64,000 bases of DNA from Gordionus sp. m RMFG-2023 (GCF_954871325.1 NC_088775.1:73385561-73449560); one strand, 5' to 3'. Shown: positions 12,160-24,417, counted from the first letter of the stretch. Numbers and translations are program-made. The notes: generated by a model from the sequence alone, not told the origin.

Positions 12160-12974
12160 GTTTGATTTTTAAATTTATAATCATATTTAAAAAAAAAAAA
12201 TTATTCTATATTTTTTACACATTAAAACTTTTGGCCAATATTATATCCTCTAACCTCGTTCTAGGTTAAAGCTAACCTTGGAGTAATTAATGTTATTGTT
12301 ATATAACCCAAATTAGTTCCTAATTTAAGCAATTTATCTTTGACAATGACATTGAATAACATTGATTCCTACTGGAAAATGTGTAGATAATATTATTAAG
12401 CTTGTATGGGGTATATGTTTTCTAAAAATCTAAAAGAAAATAAGTTATCTTTCAATGAATTTCATATTATTTAATAGCTGATCTACTTCATAGAATTATT
12501 TTATGGGTTTAATAATTTTTAAATTTTAATGCCTTTTGTTATAGATTTTCAAAAATAACATTTTTCAACTACCAGCTTGCCATCGCATTTAAAAATAATT
12601 TCTCAAAATTTTTTTTTTGTAAACTAATGGCAAAAAGGTTTTTGTAAACAATTTTATACTAATAGAAGTGGAATAATATCAAACTATTTCAAATTTTAAG
12701 AATTTCTATGTAGCACGCTTAACTCTAAAGCGGCGTTATAATGTTTTTCTGTTGTAATTATAATATTATATTTTTATGGAAGAGTTATTAAATTCATATT
12801 TATCAAGCTATAAATCTGGCAAAAATAACCTTATAAGAAGAAAATTCTATAAACTATCTCAAAGTTTAGGATACCTAAACTCTGATGCTGCATTATTATA
12901 TTTTTCTGGTGTAATTATGAAATTATTTTGTTAGTCAAGAGCAACATACAATTCATTACTATCTGCTAATCATT

Positions 12975-14260
12975 AGTAAAAGTATGCTGTAAACGTTACT
13001 TCAAAAAAGAAACGCGTTATAAGTAACTCATATGTTCTAAAAAGGAACATAACGCGTTGCCTATACGCGTTATCAGTGAAAATGGAACGCGTATTATCTA
13101 TTTTTAAAAAGTAACGCGTTACTCATTACTTAAAAAATACTAAATATTATATATAAACTTCCTTTTTATCTATCTTTTTATCAATACACTAAGAATAAAA
13201 TTATAAAAAAATAATAAATTATAAGATAGATTTTTAAACATTTAATCATATAAGCTTAACACAGCTTTCGATGTGCTAAACACACTTAACTGGTGCGGAG
13301 GATGGGAGGTTCCCCTTCTAAGTCGCTAAAATCAAAACAAAAAATTGGTGATTCTCCTAGAAAATTTTAAAAGTAATATTAAAAATAATATTAAAATGCT
13401 AAGTAAGCAAGCACTTGTTAAATTGCGTTTTTTAAAAAGAGGGTAAGTTTTTAAAATTATTTCCAAACTCAATTTAAATATAAATGTTTTTTCCCTAGCA
13501 TCTATTAATATTATTCTGTATTACTTTAAAATTTTCTAGGAGATATAAGCGAGATTCACTTTTCAGCAATTTATTTAGAAACGATCCCAGGTGGAAAGGT
13601 TGTATTTTATTTAATAAATAAAATTTTCATTTGGATGAAATTAATAAAAAAATATTTAAGGAATGTTATTTATTTCCAAAAATTCTTATTAGATTATCCT
13701 TATCTTCATTCAGATCCTTATCAAATAAAAATTTCAGTATCAAAATTTATTCTGAATCCATATTTTTACCTTCATATGCTTTTTATATTTGAGCTACTAA
13801 AAGTAGAGGTTTGAATTAGGGCATAATCTACACTTGACTTGGTGCCCATATCTTTTATTTGTCTAATTAATGTTTTATACTGGGCCAGAGCAGAGTAAAT
13901 TTTCTTCATTTAAAGAAATAAGTGTATTGAGATATTCTTTATAAAAGTAATTATAATATTAGAGAATATAAAATTAAAAAATCTAGATTCAATATTAATT
14001 AGATTAATGTAGGAATTTCAGCAACAAAAATGTAATAAATAAAATGAAAACAAAGTTGTGGCTGATCTGGATTAAAAACTCGGCTTAAATTATTTATAAA
14101 ATTTAAAAAAATATATAATAAATAAAAAATTCTATATTTAAGAAAATATTAAATGAGTAAAGTTTACATTACCTCTACTCAAAAGAAAAATAAAGCGTTA
14201 TTACTTTTAAAACAAGTAATAAGTGGCGTTCTTTTTTCTTGAAAGGGTAGCACCCTATCG
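12975..14260. mobile_element. Non-autonomous hAT-like element with ACGCGTTAC-type inverted ends
   Basis: The left end has ttcaaaaaagaaacgcgtta and several copies of aacgcgtt within 120 bp. The right end, reverse-complemented, reads TCAAGAAAAAAGAACGCC and then a TTACTT-rich stretch. The two ends form imperfect inverted repeats around roughly 1 kb without a recognisable transposase. Ends of this style are known in hAT elements; the exact borders and target duplication could not be fixed. It lies in the intron between B4 and A4 and explains that intron's extra length. Confidence 0.55.
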
Positions 14261-14333
14261 ATATTGCTTAAGAGCATTAGTTAAACTTATTTGCAAAATA
14301 TACAGTCATATTTAATTTATTTGTTATCACTAG

Positions 14334-14387
14334 ATACTACTACTATAACAGACGTTAGAGGAAATAAAACAACTCCTTTCGGATCTG
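14334..14387 (+). CDS. Microexon A4, last of array 1
   Basis: 54 nt, acceptor tatcactag, donor gtttat. Reads DTTTITDVRGNKTTPFGSG; the middle has diverged from the A consensus but the TTPFGSG tail is kept. Confidence 0.72.
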
Positions 14388-14936
14388 GTTTATTTTTAAA
14401 TATATCATATTAGTAAAGATATTGTAATATAACTGAGAAGAAAAGCTATATAAATGTGTTATTCAATAAAATCTTTATTGTAAAATGGATATCTGTTGTA
14501 TTAAATAAATTTATTTTATAAATTTAGTAGTTTATTTATATAAGTTAATTAGACTCAATATAGAAGAACATATTAAAAAAAGTTTCTAAGAATTTAGGCG
14601 CGAGTTAATTATTTATGCTATCTTCCAAGTTGACATATATTTTAGAAGACCTGAGTCTGAGTCGATAGTTTTTAGCTACGACTAGATTCATTTTTTTTTG
14701 CCTACTAAAAATTGACAAAAAAAGGTTAAATAAACCAACTATATATTATCTATCAGTATTTTTCATACCATGATTTGATAATAAATGCTTATTATTTCAA
14801 TTATTATTTAATGCTAAGAGGTGTTTGGTATATTGAAAATTATAGGGAAATGTGAGACGTTAAGAACTCTCTCTTATCAGTGTTCTTTCAATGATCATTA
14901 TTAAAAATTATAGTTTATATTTTTATAATATAAAAG

Positions 14937-14978
14937 GTTGGTCAGATCAATCTTCAGAATTTACTACAACTTCGCCAA
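14937..14978 (+). CDS. Microexon G1, leading into module 2
   Basis: 42 nt, phase 1 to 1, acceptor ataaaag, donor gtataa. Reads GWSDQSSEFTTTSP. Homologous to G0, G2 and G3; next comes exon D2 about 380 bp downstream. Confidence 0.75.
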
Positions 14979-15359
14979 GTATAAAGGATTATGCGATATT
15001 ATGTTATGATAGATAGAATACCCCTAGAAGATTATAATAATTTCTATTAATATTGGCTTGATGCAATTATTTCTAACATTATTATTATTCTTATAATAAT
15101 AAATTAATTAAACAATAAATACACTATTTGGCGATTTTCAATGCTAGAGCGACTATATTCTTTTTAATAGTTTAACTTGAAAAATTCGAATATTAATGTT
15201 TGTATAGGGCTTTATTCAGGTTTAACTAAATTGTAAATATATATTACTCTTATAATAGTATTCATTATATCAATATGATTTTAATGATTTTCAATGAGGA
15301 TTTTATATAATATTATTCTATATTTTGTTTGATATAATTTATATATAAAGTTTCCAAAG

Positions 15360-15438
15360 ATATGTGCAACGTAGTGAAAAAAAGTGGTGATTATAACATA
15401 CATCAATTCTTCAATGAACCTAAAATTCCTGATACATT
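15360..15438 (+). CDS. Exon D2 of module 2
   Basis: 79 nt, phase 1 to 2, acceptor ttccaaag, donor gtaata. Reads NMCNVVKKSGDYNIHQFFNE and then PKIPDT, four codons shorter than D1 and D4. It is almost identical to D3. The single Cys aligns with that of D1 and D4. Confidence 0.8.
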
Positions 15439-16308
15439 GTAATATATTTATATTAATATAATCTTTATTAATTATTTTTCAAATTTTAAATGTCCCAAAT
15501 GGGTTAGTGATTAAATGTAAATAAAATCACAACCAAATTGAGTACCCCTGTTTAAATAATCTACTAAGTACACATAATAAATTTAAATAATTTCCAGCTT
15601 TACACTTTAATCTGAATATTTTTTTAAATTCATCAATTACTGACCATTTAAATGAGTTTAAAAAAAAATTTCAATTTTTGTTAAGTGATATGATATTTAA
15701 ATTCAAAATTTTAAAATATGTTTTACATTTTCGTTTATTAAATATGTCAAACTAACTATATATATATAGTTTGATATATATAATTAAGATATCCAATTTT
15801 CTATTTAAATTTTTAAAAGTTTATTTTATAATCAGACGATAACAGGAGAATTAAGAATTTCCTAATAAAGGATCATTTACAGAGGACTTTTTTAAAAAAA
15901 AATTGATCTGATCGGAAATTTATTTCAGAATGTGTAGGGTCCTTACCTATATATATCACCCAATTTTTGCATTACAATTATTTAATTTTATATAAAGAAT
16001 TTAGTTTAAAACTTTATATAAATTAGTAGTATTCAAAAAATACACGGCAAATTATCCACATTAAGGACACTTTATACATACTGTAATACTAAAATTGCCC
16101 TCCATAAATGATTTTGAAATTAGAGTATTCAAAAATCCATGAATTCCAAACCACAATATAATATATATAATAAATCAATGTTAGATGTTATATATCTATA
16201 TTGTAACTGTAAAGAAAACAAAGAGTTTTATAAAATTATTCTTTTCAATCATATCGCAAATTAAAATTTATAAATTTTTTTTAATTTAAAATATCATGTT
16301 TTATATAG

Positions 16309-16474
16309 TCCCCAGATAATTTACTTGGAAAGAGTTGATGATCTAATAATATGGAACGTTGATGGAAACGATATTTTTATAAAAAAAGACAATTCAACGA
16401 GAATATCCCATGTAGCCGAAGAACAAATTCTTTGGCTAGAAAGACAATCTTTAAATCGTAGCATTGATAGCAAT
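16309..16474 (+). CDS. Exon P2 of module 2
   Basis: 166 nt, phase 2 to 0, acceptor ttatatag, donor gtaata. Reads FPQIIYLERVDDLIIWNVDG, then NDIFIKKDNSTRISH and ILWLERQSLNRSIDSN. The DGNDIF motif and the pattern of aromatic and aliphatic residues match P1, P3 and P4. If the donor were not used, translation would stop about nine codons later, so splicing is needed to reach exon L2. Confidence 0.82.
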
Positions 16475-16863
16475 GTAATACATAATATATTATAATCAGG
16501 TGTTTTTACATTAAAAAGACAAGTCTTAATATATTAGAAAAATGTTAGAATTATTTAAGTAAATATTTAATACAATACTTCCCTGATAAATGAAAGGCTC
16601 ATTTGTTGAATAGTGAGGTATTCATTTTGTATAAAAGCTATTGATTTTATAATTTCATATATTTAAGTAATGTGGTTTTTATTTTAATAATATGTAATAG
16701 ATAATAAATACTACTCTGTTTTGACTTGTTAAAATAATTTTTATAAATGATCTCTTTGATCTACTTTCAAGAAAAGCTCTCATAAGTCATTAATATTATA
16801 TCTAAATTAATAGTTTTTAAAAAATTTAAAAATATTTTAATAATTGATTATATTTATTTTTAG

Positions 16864-16983
16864 TTAAGGGTAAAATTTGGTTCTCCTTTTTCTCAATCTA
16901 TCCTTCAGCTCTGCAGATTCGTCTTTATTTATAATGGCAGTGTGGAGGCGATATGTCTTATTCCATACATCGGCGGAATATTA
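16864..16983 (+). CDS. Exon L2 of module 2 (two cysteines)
   Basis: 120 nt, phase 0 to 0, acceptor tatttttag, donor gtaata. Reads LRVKFGSPFSQSILQLCRFV and then FIYNGSVEAICLIPYIGGIL; the two Cys are 13 residues apart. L3 is near-identical. L4 has the same phase and a comparable cysteine spacing. The + strand frame starting at 16997 lies in the intron and is not the gene. Confidence 0.8.
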
Positions 16984-17154
16984 GTAATACTAATTATTGA
17001 TTTATACCAAATATATAATTAACCTATTATTGGCACTTATTAATTCTATAGTTTCATTTTTAATTTCATTCACCTATTTAATTTATTATCAGAATATAAA
17101 CAATAACGTATCTTGTCTATACCGCAAGACTTTTTCCACGAAAAGATATTTCAG

Positions 17155-17390
17155 TAAATGCATTATAGCGAATGCACTGCAGCGAAGACAATCGCAAATA
17201 CATTATTGCAGATGCATTACCGCGAATATATTAACGCAATTTCATTAAAGAGAAATATTACAACAAACACATTATCGTGAAAAAATTATCGCGATTCTTT
17301 AGAGCAAATGCGTTATAGCGATGGAATTTTAGAAAATATGTTATCTCAAATGCATTATCGCAAGTGCATTACACGAATGTAATAAGAGTA
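17155..17390. repeat. GCGAATGCATTA-type tandem repeat, forward orientation
   Basis: Degenerate tandem copies of a unit of about 14 bp (gcgaatgcattata and variants) in the L2-N2 intron. The inverted orientation appears at 17745-17935, so the two arrays could pair as a foldback. The same unit builds the arrays at 33.6 and 36.6 kb. Confidence 0.75.
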
Positions 17391-17744
17391 ATCTTCCCGC
17401 GATTGAGATAGTCTTTTATTTATAAATTTCTTTATATTTGACAAATTATTGATACAATTAATATAAAGCATTAAATATTTTTTGCTACTTTTAACTTTTT
17501 TTAAAATAGATTTTTTTATTTTTAAAATATTTGGAAACTATAATTTTGTTATCTTTTGGGTGTGCGGATCACATAATTTGTTTGCTGGTTCTAAAGACAT
17601 TCATAAAATTTTCCAATGCTTTACTCTAACTTATTTAGTAAGTTTAAACCGTTTTTAAATTTAATAGAGACTCGGCCTAATTTACGTTTTTTTTTATTTT
17701 GGATAATTATATTAAAGTCCAGAATTTTTCACCAAATTTTATTT

Positions 17745-17935
17745 CTGATGCAATTGCAGCAATTTATTTGCGATAATGCATTCGCGATAATATATTAGTA
17801 ATTGCATTCGCAATAATGTTTTCGTGATATATGCGCAATAAATTCGAAGTAATATATTTGAGATAATATATTCGCTACTCGCTTCGATAATGTATTTGCT
17901 AGGAAAATTTTACTCTAATATATTAGCGGAGATAA
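17745..17935. repeat. GCGAATGCATTA-type tandem repeat, inverted orientation
   Basis: Copies of tgcattcgcgataa and variants, the reverse complement of the array at 17155-17390. Its counterpart in the duplicated intron is at 39745-39900, where the forward array is missing. Confidence 0.72.
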
Positions 17936-18315
17936 TAGTGTTTTTCAAAATTTTTATAGTATTGATATGTAACCAAATAATATATAAATTTATTGCACCA
18001 TTTCGCAGAGATAATCTGACTATCTATATGCCAAATTTAGAAAATGGATGAAATTGGAGAATATAATAACAATTTTTAGTATAGTTTTCCAAATTATTAT
18101 TTAATATACTAAAGAAATATTTATTAAAAAGGCTTAAATGATTTATCTAATACAATGGATATTAAAAACCTGCTTTTACAAAAATAAGTTACTAATGATA
18201 GAAAATGAGGGTATTGGTATTGATCCTAATATATATAAAATATACCTACTATTTGTTTCCTTTTTTTATGATTAGAAACAAAACTAATATTCTTTTGTTA
18301 TTATTACTCTTTTAG

Positions 18316-18484
18316 AATGAAGCAGTACAGAAAGATATTGATGTTAGTGTTGAAGAAATTGATAACGATGGAAAAATACTCAATAATAAAACTTATCCTC
18401 ACTCATTTATTACTTATCTAATAGGTGATTTTGAACTGAGTGGAGACAGGCATAAATTAAAAGTTGTTTTCAAGATGTGCGAAG
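18316..18484 (+). CDS. Exon N2 of module 2
   Basis: 169 nt, phase 0 to 1, acceptor cttttag, donor gtatgt. It begins NEAVQKDIDVSVEEIDNDGK, continues to FITYLIGDFELSGDRHKLKV and ends FKMCE. The GDFELSG motif and terminal Cys are shared with N1, N3 and N4. It is followed by the 15-nt microexon. Confidence 0.85.
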
Positions 18485-18552
18485 GTATGTTATATTATAA
18501 ATTAGTCGCATTATACTTAATAATTTTTAATAATCACAAATAAAATTGATAG

Positions 18553-18567
18553 ATGAAACCACATCAG
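18553..18567 (+). CDS. 15-nt microexon (DETTSG)
   Basis: ATGAAACCACATCAG between ag and gtatta, phase 1 to 1. The duplicate at 42033-42047 differs at two third-codon positions, both synonymous, and keeps both splice sites, which supports it as a real exon. It joins exon N to the first type-A exon. Confidence 0.72.
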
Positions 18568-18962
18568 GTATTACTTATTAAAATCACAGTTTTTTATTTT
18601 CAACAAAGTAGAAATTTATATTCAATATCTAAATGTCGTCAGTATTTATAAAGAATATAATATCAGGTTTATACTAATAGAAAAATAAATTTAATATTTA
18701 CTCATGACAAAAATGGCCTATATATCTAAATTTAAAAAAAAGTTTCTATAAAACATTCTTTAAGAATATTTGTGAATTTATTAAATTATATCAAGCTATC
18801 TCAAAGTTTTATGATCTTCTATGTCGCGGGCTTCAACTCTAAAACTAGGATTTTGTTTTAATGGAATAATTAAGAAATTATTTTGTTAACCCAATCAATG
18901 GGTTAAAATTTTTTACAATATAAGCCTTTATAAATAATAAATTCTTATTTATATATCACTAG

Positions 18963-19016
18963 ATACTACTACTAAAAGTTTCGTAACATCCAGGAAAACA
19001 ACTAATTATAGATCTG
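18963..19016 (+). CDS. Microexon A5, first of array 2
   Basis: 54 nt, acceptor tatcactag, donor gtttat. Reads DTTTKSFVTSRKTTNYRSG. Its duplicate is A13 at 46227. Confidence 0.78.
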
Positions 19017-19295
19017 GTTTATTATAATTAAAATTAAATTATACCATATTTCTTACTACAAGTTAAGTAAATAAATTTTAGTTTAATCATAAACATTATA
19101 TAAATATATTATTTAATAAAAATAATCACAAAAAAGTAATTAAACCACTAGATAAAGATCATTGAATAAAATATATTTTTCATTTCTTAAGGATTTAATT
19201 TATATATAAAAACCTTTCTTATACCACTAATAATTAATTATAAAGTATTTAATAGCAAAATGACATCGTTTTCATTAATCTTTATTTATCAATAG

Positions 19296-19349
19296 AAAAT
19301 GCCACTGAAACTGTTATACAAACTGAAGAAACAACTCCTTTTGGATACG
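19296..19349 (+). CDS. Microexon H1
   Basis: 54 nt, phase 1 to 1, acceptor tcaatag, donor gtttct. Reads ENATETVIQTEETTPFGYG, a type-A relative with an acidic middle. Its duplicate is H2 at 46621. Confidence 0.78.
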
Positions 19350-21206
19350 GTTTCTTTTAGAAAATAATTTCATATATTTATTATTTTCGAATAAAATATT
19401 AAACTTGATATTTTCTAAAGATTTGATTTGATAAAAAAATTGCCACAATGACCTTTTAAAAGAATAAGAGATCTCATATAAAATATGGAAAGTTGTTATA
19501 GATAGAAAATTTGTAAATATTATTTTTTCCCTTCGTTTAAATAAAAAACATATAAATTAAGATTTGAGGAAGTTAGATTTAAAAGAAGATAACATTTTGA
19601 TCCCTAAAAGTCGAAATCTATCTAGTTATTTAAAATTGAACTTCATTTGGTCCTAATATACATTTCGATATTTATTTTGTTGATAAAATGTTGTCATTAT
19701 TTTATCTCTCCTCATTTTTAGATTCTTCTAATAAAACTATTTATTATTTTTTTAATTATATTCTCCCGAAAACTTTTCTATGCTCATCTATCATACCTTA
19801 AAAATATAATTAAATTCTAAAATATTTATTATAAAAATAACTCTTATAATATATTCTCTGATATTTGAGATACTCGAATGAGTATTTTAGATTTATAAAA
19901 AAGATTATTGAATTCTTATATTTTAAAATATTGGTTATTACCTAAAAATCCTTCATTTTTTAAAATATAATGTCGCCATTGTTCTTAATAAATAAAATTT
20001 ATTATGAATTTACTCCAAATAAATATTTATCTTACAAGAATATTTGCATGATACAAATAGGTTCAGAGGATATAATGTATTTGTAAACTTATTAAAGGCA
20101 TAGATGAATCACATTGATTCGAGTGAAAAATGTATCCAATGGAATGAAAACGTTTATTTATGAAATCCCCAATTGAGTACACGTTATTATTAGAACGATT
20201 TGTTTTTATAGGTAGAACTCGAGGCTTACGAAATTAGATTATTTCGCTATGATCTCAGTCAGCAATCTCATAAATCTCGTGAATTTTGATATGATCCCTT
20301 AGTTTTCTAAGTTGTAATATAATAATATTCACGATTCTCATAACCTCAACCAAATCCATACCATGTTTTTGAAAAGTATTTAATTAAATTCTTGTGTAAT
20401 TTACATCATTCCACAGAAATAGTTGTCGTAATTAAGAGAACTCAAGAAAGACGTTTTTAGATTCAAAATGCTGTAACAGCTTGATGTCGAAGGCTCCATC
20501 CTGTAGGGCATGTCTATTGAATTTTCTTCTTTCTTGTACCACATGAACAAATAATCGTAAACTGCTGTGTCTTTGGATATCTGAAGATTTTATTCACTTT
20601 AGAAATTCTGTCAAATAGGAAATAAATTATTTTTTGGTTGATAAAATTTTCTTGTAGTAATATACGAATTTACTTTAAATTTTTCGCGGGATAAAATAAA
20701 TAAAATATTAATACATGGAAAAAATATTCAAATTAATTTACATCTTTGAAAAAATTTAAAATAAAAATATAACCTATTTGAAATATATCTTTTCAATTCA
20801 CAATTCATGTAAACCTATTTTTTTAAATAAATTGCTACAATCTCTTCCCCATGTCATCTACGCGCTTGTTTAAATGGTCTAATTATAACTGTAAATTATT
20901 TTTATTGCTAATAAGAGACTAATTTATTTAAAAACCTGTGATATTAAAGAGAAATGGTTTAGGAACAAATATTTTACCAAATGAATTAAAACATTTCTTC
21001 AAGAGTCAAAATTCTACATTAATCACTAGCATATTTATTTAATTTTTCTGTATGATTTGTTATTTAATCGGTCCTTAAATCCTTCTGAAGAGACTCTTTT
21101 TGTAGCTAATAAAATTATTTACCTTTTAAATAAATTTTATTTTAAAACCAATATAGTTATTCATAATATATAAGATAATTAGTTAATTGTATTTATTTAT
21201 CAATAG
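19350..21206 (+). other. Intron H1-C1 with a shared antisense coding-like relic
   Basis: A 1.86-kb intron, the longest without a visible transposon end. Bases 20140-20640 match 47880-48540 in the duplicate and contain minus-strand text that looks formerly coding. Nothing else recognised. Confidence 0.5.
20190..20610 (-). pseudogene. Antisense coding-like relic, copy 1 (unknown)
   Basis: Minus-strand stretches here match those at 47.99-48.55 kb, for example KLRD at about 20310 and FRYP near 20590. This copy is more decayed than the other. The origin is unknown: host gene fragment or old mobile element. Confidence 0.35.
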
Positions 21207-21260
21207 AATGTGATACTAAATCTGACTCGCCATCGCAAAAAACAACTATTTCTGGATCTG
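21207..21260 (+). CDS. Microexon C1
   Basis: 54 nt, phase 1 to 1, acceptor atcaatag, donor gttatg. Reads ECDTKSDSPSQKTTISGSG. It is a type-A relative with a Cys, which is Phe in its duplicate C2 (49095). Confidence 0.78.
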
Positions 21261-21702
21261 GTTATGATTTTTATATTATATTTTTTCATAAAATATTTAA
21301 TCATAAAAAAGGTTGAATTAAAAGCAGAAATGAATAAAATCTTAGATAGCTCAGAGCTATGATTTATTTTTGGTTTGATAGGAGTTAAAAAAATATTCTT
21401 TAACAACGGTGTTCGATTATTACTATTTTTTGACCTATCCAGGTATTTAAAAATAAAATTTATTCATAATAATTTTGCTGTTTCAATAAAATTTTAAAAA
21501 GATTAAGGACAAATCATCTGTCAAAAAATTTTTGAACTAGTTAATATATAAAATTCAAATTCAATTCCAGTAGGTTTAAAAAATATATAAATGTGTAGAG
21601 GTTTATTTATAAGGTCTTATTTGAGTTCATGAATTTTTTTTAATCTACCCTGATTTACAAATAATAAATTTTAACATTTAATTTCCATTTCTTTATCACT
21701 AG

Positions 21703-21756
21703 ATTATACAACTAAACCTGTCGTATTAGCCAAGGAAACAACTCCTTTCGGATCTG
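21703..21756 (+). CDS. Microexon A6
   Basis: 54 nt, acceptor tatcactag, donor gttaat. Reads DYTTKPVVLAKETTPFGSG. Confidence 0.8.
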
Positions 21757-22128
21757 GTTAATTTTTTTAAATAAATATTATCCACATTTCCTATTAAAGG
21801 TTTTCTTAAATTAATTTAAATGAAAATCAGATGAAAACCTATATAAATGTAATGATCAATATTAAATTTCGATAGTAAAATGGAAAAATCTATTTATAAA
21901 CAATTTCTTTTGCAAATTTTAAGTCTCCTATTTGAAAATCAGAACAAAAAATAGCTGGGACCCAAAGAAGATAAAATAAAAATTTATTTTAATTTGATTA
22001 GGCCTCAATATATATTGATATTATTTGTAGTTAAAACCTCTTTTATACTACTAATAGTTAATTAAAATATATTTCCAATAATAGTAGATTATTAAGTAAT
22101 TGTTTAAATTTTATTTAAATAGGAACAG

Positions 22129-22179
22129 ATAGTACCATTGAAGCCGAATCATCTGGAGAAACAACGGATTCCGTATCTG
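22129..22179 (+). CDS. Microexon B5 (tandem acceptors)
   Basis: 51 nt reading DSTIEAESSGETTDSVSG, donor gtttga. A second acceptor six bases upstream (start 22123) would add GT. Confidence 0.8.
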
Positions 22180-22617
22180 GTTTGATTTTAAATTAAATAT
22201 CATATTTAAAAGTATTTAATGGGTTTAAATTTATTGATAATTTTTAAATTGTGGTCCCTTTTTTGTATAATTGTCACAAATAATATTTTATACTATCGAT
22301 ATCTCTTGTATCGCATCCAAAAAATTGTTTCTTGAAGTATAGTTAATAAAATTAGATTCTTGACAAAAATGGTTGATATTTATATTTGAAACTAAGACTT
22401 TTATTGAATAGATGTGGATTATTTTAAACTTGTATCAAACTATCTCAAATTATATACTTCACAATTTTTCTTAATACGATATAGTAGAATTTGTTATAAT
22501 TAAAAAATTATTTTGCTTTGGAAGAGTAGTATAAAGTTTATACTAAATATTCAATTATTAGGAAAATAATTGCAAAATAACAATCATATTTAATTTATTT
22601 CTTATGTTTATCATTAG

Positions 22618-22668
22618 ATTCTACGACTATTAGTGTAATAGCCAAGGAAACAACTCCTTTCGGATTTG
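22618..22668 (+). CDS. Microexon A7
   Basis: 51 nt, acceptor atcattag, donor gttatc. Reads DSTTISVIAKETTPFGFG. The next exon is again type A: the B exon expected near 23.0 kb is missing, and sequence resembling 20.9-21.1 kb lies there instead. Confidence 0.77.
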
Positions 22669-23547
22669 GTTATCATTTTTAAATATATCTCATATTCTTT
22701 AATAAAAGTTTATTATATAAATTTCACTTTAATCAGATAAAAAAAACTTTATAAATGTAATATTCAATATGAATTCCCAAGTGAAAAATAGAATCAGTTG
22801 TATTAACTGAATTTCATTTATAAATTTTAAGTCCTCTATAGAAACATTGAAAAATCAAATAAAACCCCCGAAGAAGATTTTATGTATTTATATTTTGTAA
22901 AAGTCTCAATTTATAGATAAATTTTAGTATAGAAAATCTTTTTTACTGAATTATTATTTTTATTGATAATAAGAGACAAATTTATATTTAACTATCTGTA
23001 ACATTTAAGAGAAATTAGGAACAAATATTTTATCAAATGAATTAAAACTTTTCCTCATGAGTCAAAATTCTACATAAATCACCATTCTTAAGATTGTATT
23101 TTTCTATGTAATTTATTTTTAATCGGCCCCTAAATCCTTCTGAAGAGACTTTTGCAGCTAATAAAATTATTTACCTTTTAAATGAATTTTATTTTCAATC
23201 ACGAATACATTTATTTATACAATATATCAGATAAATTAAAAAATAGTTCAAGAAATATGCTTGATAAAAACTCATGACAAAAATGGTTAAATTTTAAATT
23301 TAAAAAAATGTTTCTCTAATATTTTTATACTAATAGATGTGGATTATTAAACTTGTACTAAAATATCTCACACTTTTATATATTCTTAGTAGCCACTCTA
23401 ATTCAACACGATATAGTAGATTTCTGGTGTAATTAAGAAATTATTTTATTGTGGAAGAGTATAAAATTAATTATTAATATCTAATCATAATCAAATTATT
23501 TGCAAAATAACAATCATATATAATTTATTTTTCATGCTTATAATTAG

Positions 23548-23598
23548 ATTCTACGACTAAAGTTGTAACTAGCAAGAAAACAACTCCTACAGGATCTG
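23548..23598 (+). CDS. Microexon A8
   Basis: 51 nt, acceptor taattag, donor gttatt. Reads DSTTKVVTSKKTTPTGSG. Confidence 0.76.
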
Positions 23599-23956
23599 GT
23601 TATTATTTTAAAAATAAATTTATCTCATATTCCATAACAAAAGTTTAGTAAATAGATTTCAACATAAATCAGACGAAAAACTTATAAATATAATAATTGA
23701 TATGAATTCCCAAATCTAAATAGAAATCTGTTGCATTAACTGAATTTCTTTTCTGAATTTTAAGTCTCTCCTTGAAAAACATTACAAAAATCAAATAAAA
23801 CTTAGAGCCGAAGAAGATTTTATAAAAGATAAATTTTATTTGTAAAGGCCTCTATTTATAGATTATTTTTTAGTTATACCTAATTAAAAATATATTTGCT
23901 AATAAATGATAGTAATTCCTAAGTAATTTGTTTAAACTTTACTTAAATAGGAATAG

Positions 23957-24004
23957 ATAGTACCGAAGTCGAATCATCTGGAGAATCAACTGTTTCCTTA
24001 TCTG
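23957..24004 (+). CDS. Microexon B6 (tandem acceptors)
   Basis: 48 nt, one codon shorter than usual (no Ile after DST). Reads DSTEVESSGESTVSLSG, donor gtttga; the alternative start at 23951 would add GI. Confidence 0.77.
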
Positions 24005-24417
24005 GTTTGATTTTTAAATTAATGATTATATTTTAAAAAAAGGTTATTCTATTTTTTTTCAATATTAGATTTTTTGGCCAACAATATTTCCTAAAACTGA
24101 ATGATATCTAACCGTCTAATTTAGGAATTAATGTTATTCAAATAAATTTAGTAATATATCTTTCATAACATTAATTCATACTGGAGTAATATTAGTTTCT
24201 TATATTAAGCTTGAGTGAGGTATAGAATTGGTTGATCTTTAAAAACCTAACTAAATTAAGTAAATTTGCAATGATTGAGATACGATTTAACAGCTGATAG
24301 ACTTTATAAAATCATTTTATGGGTTTAATTCTTTTTTTTAATATTAATAATTTTTAAATTGTAGCGCCTTTTTTTGTATAACATCTTTTTTTGATTATTT
24401 TTTATGTTTATCATTAG

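Noticed and set aside
16997-17248. Open frame with a hydrophobic start after exon L2
   Set aside because: It runs from an AT-rich intron into the GCGAAT array. The hydrophobicity comes from AT-rich codons, and the duplicate intron does not conserve it.
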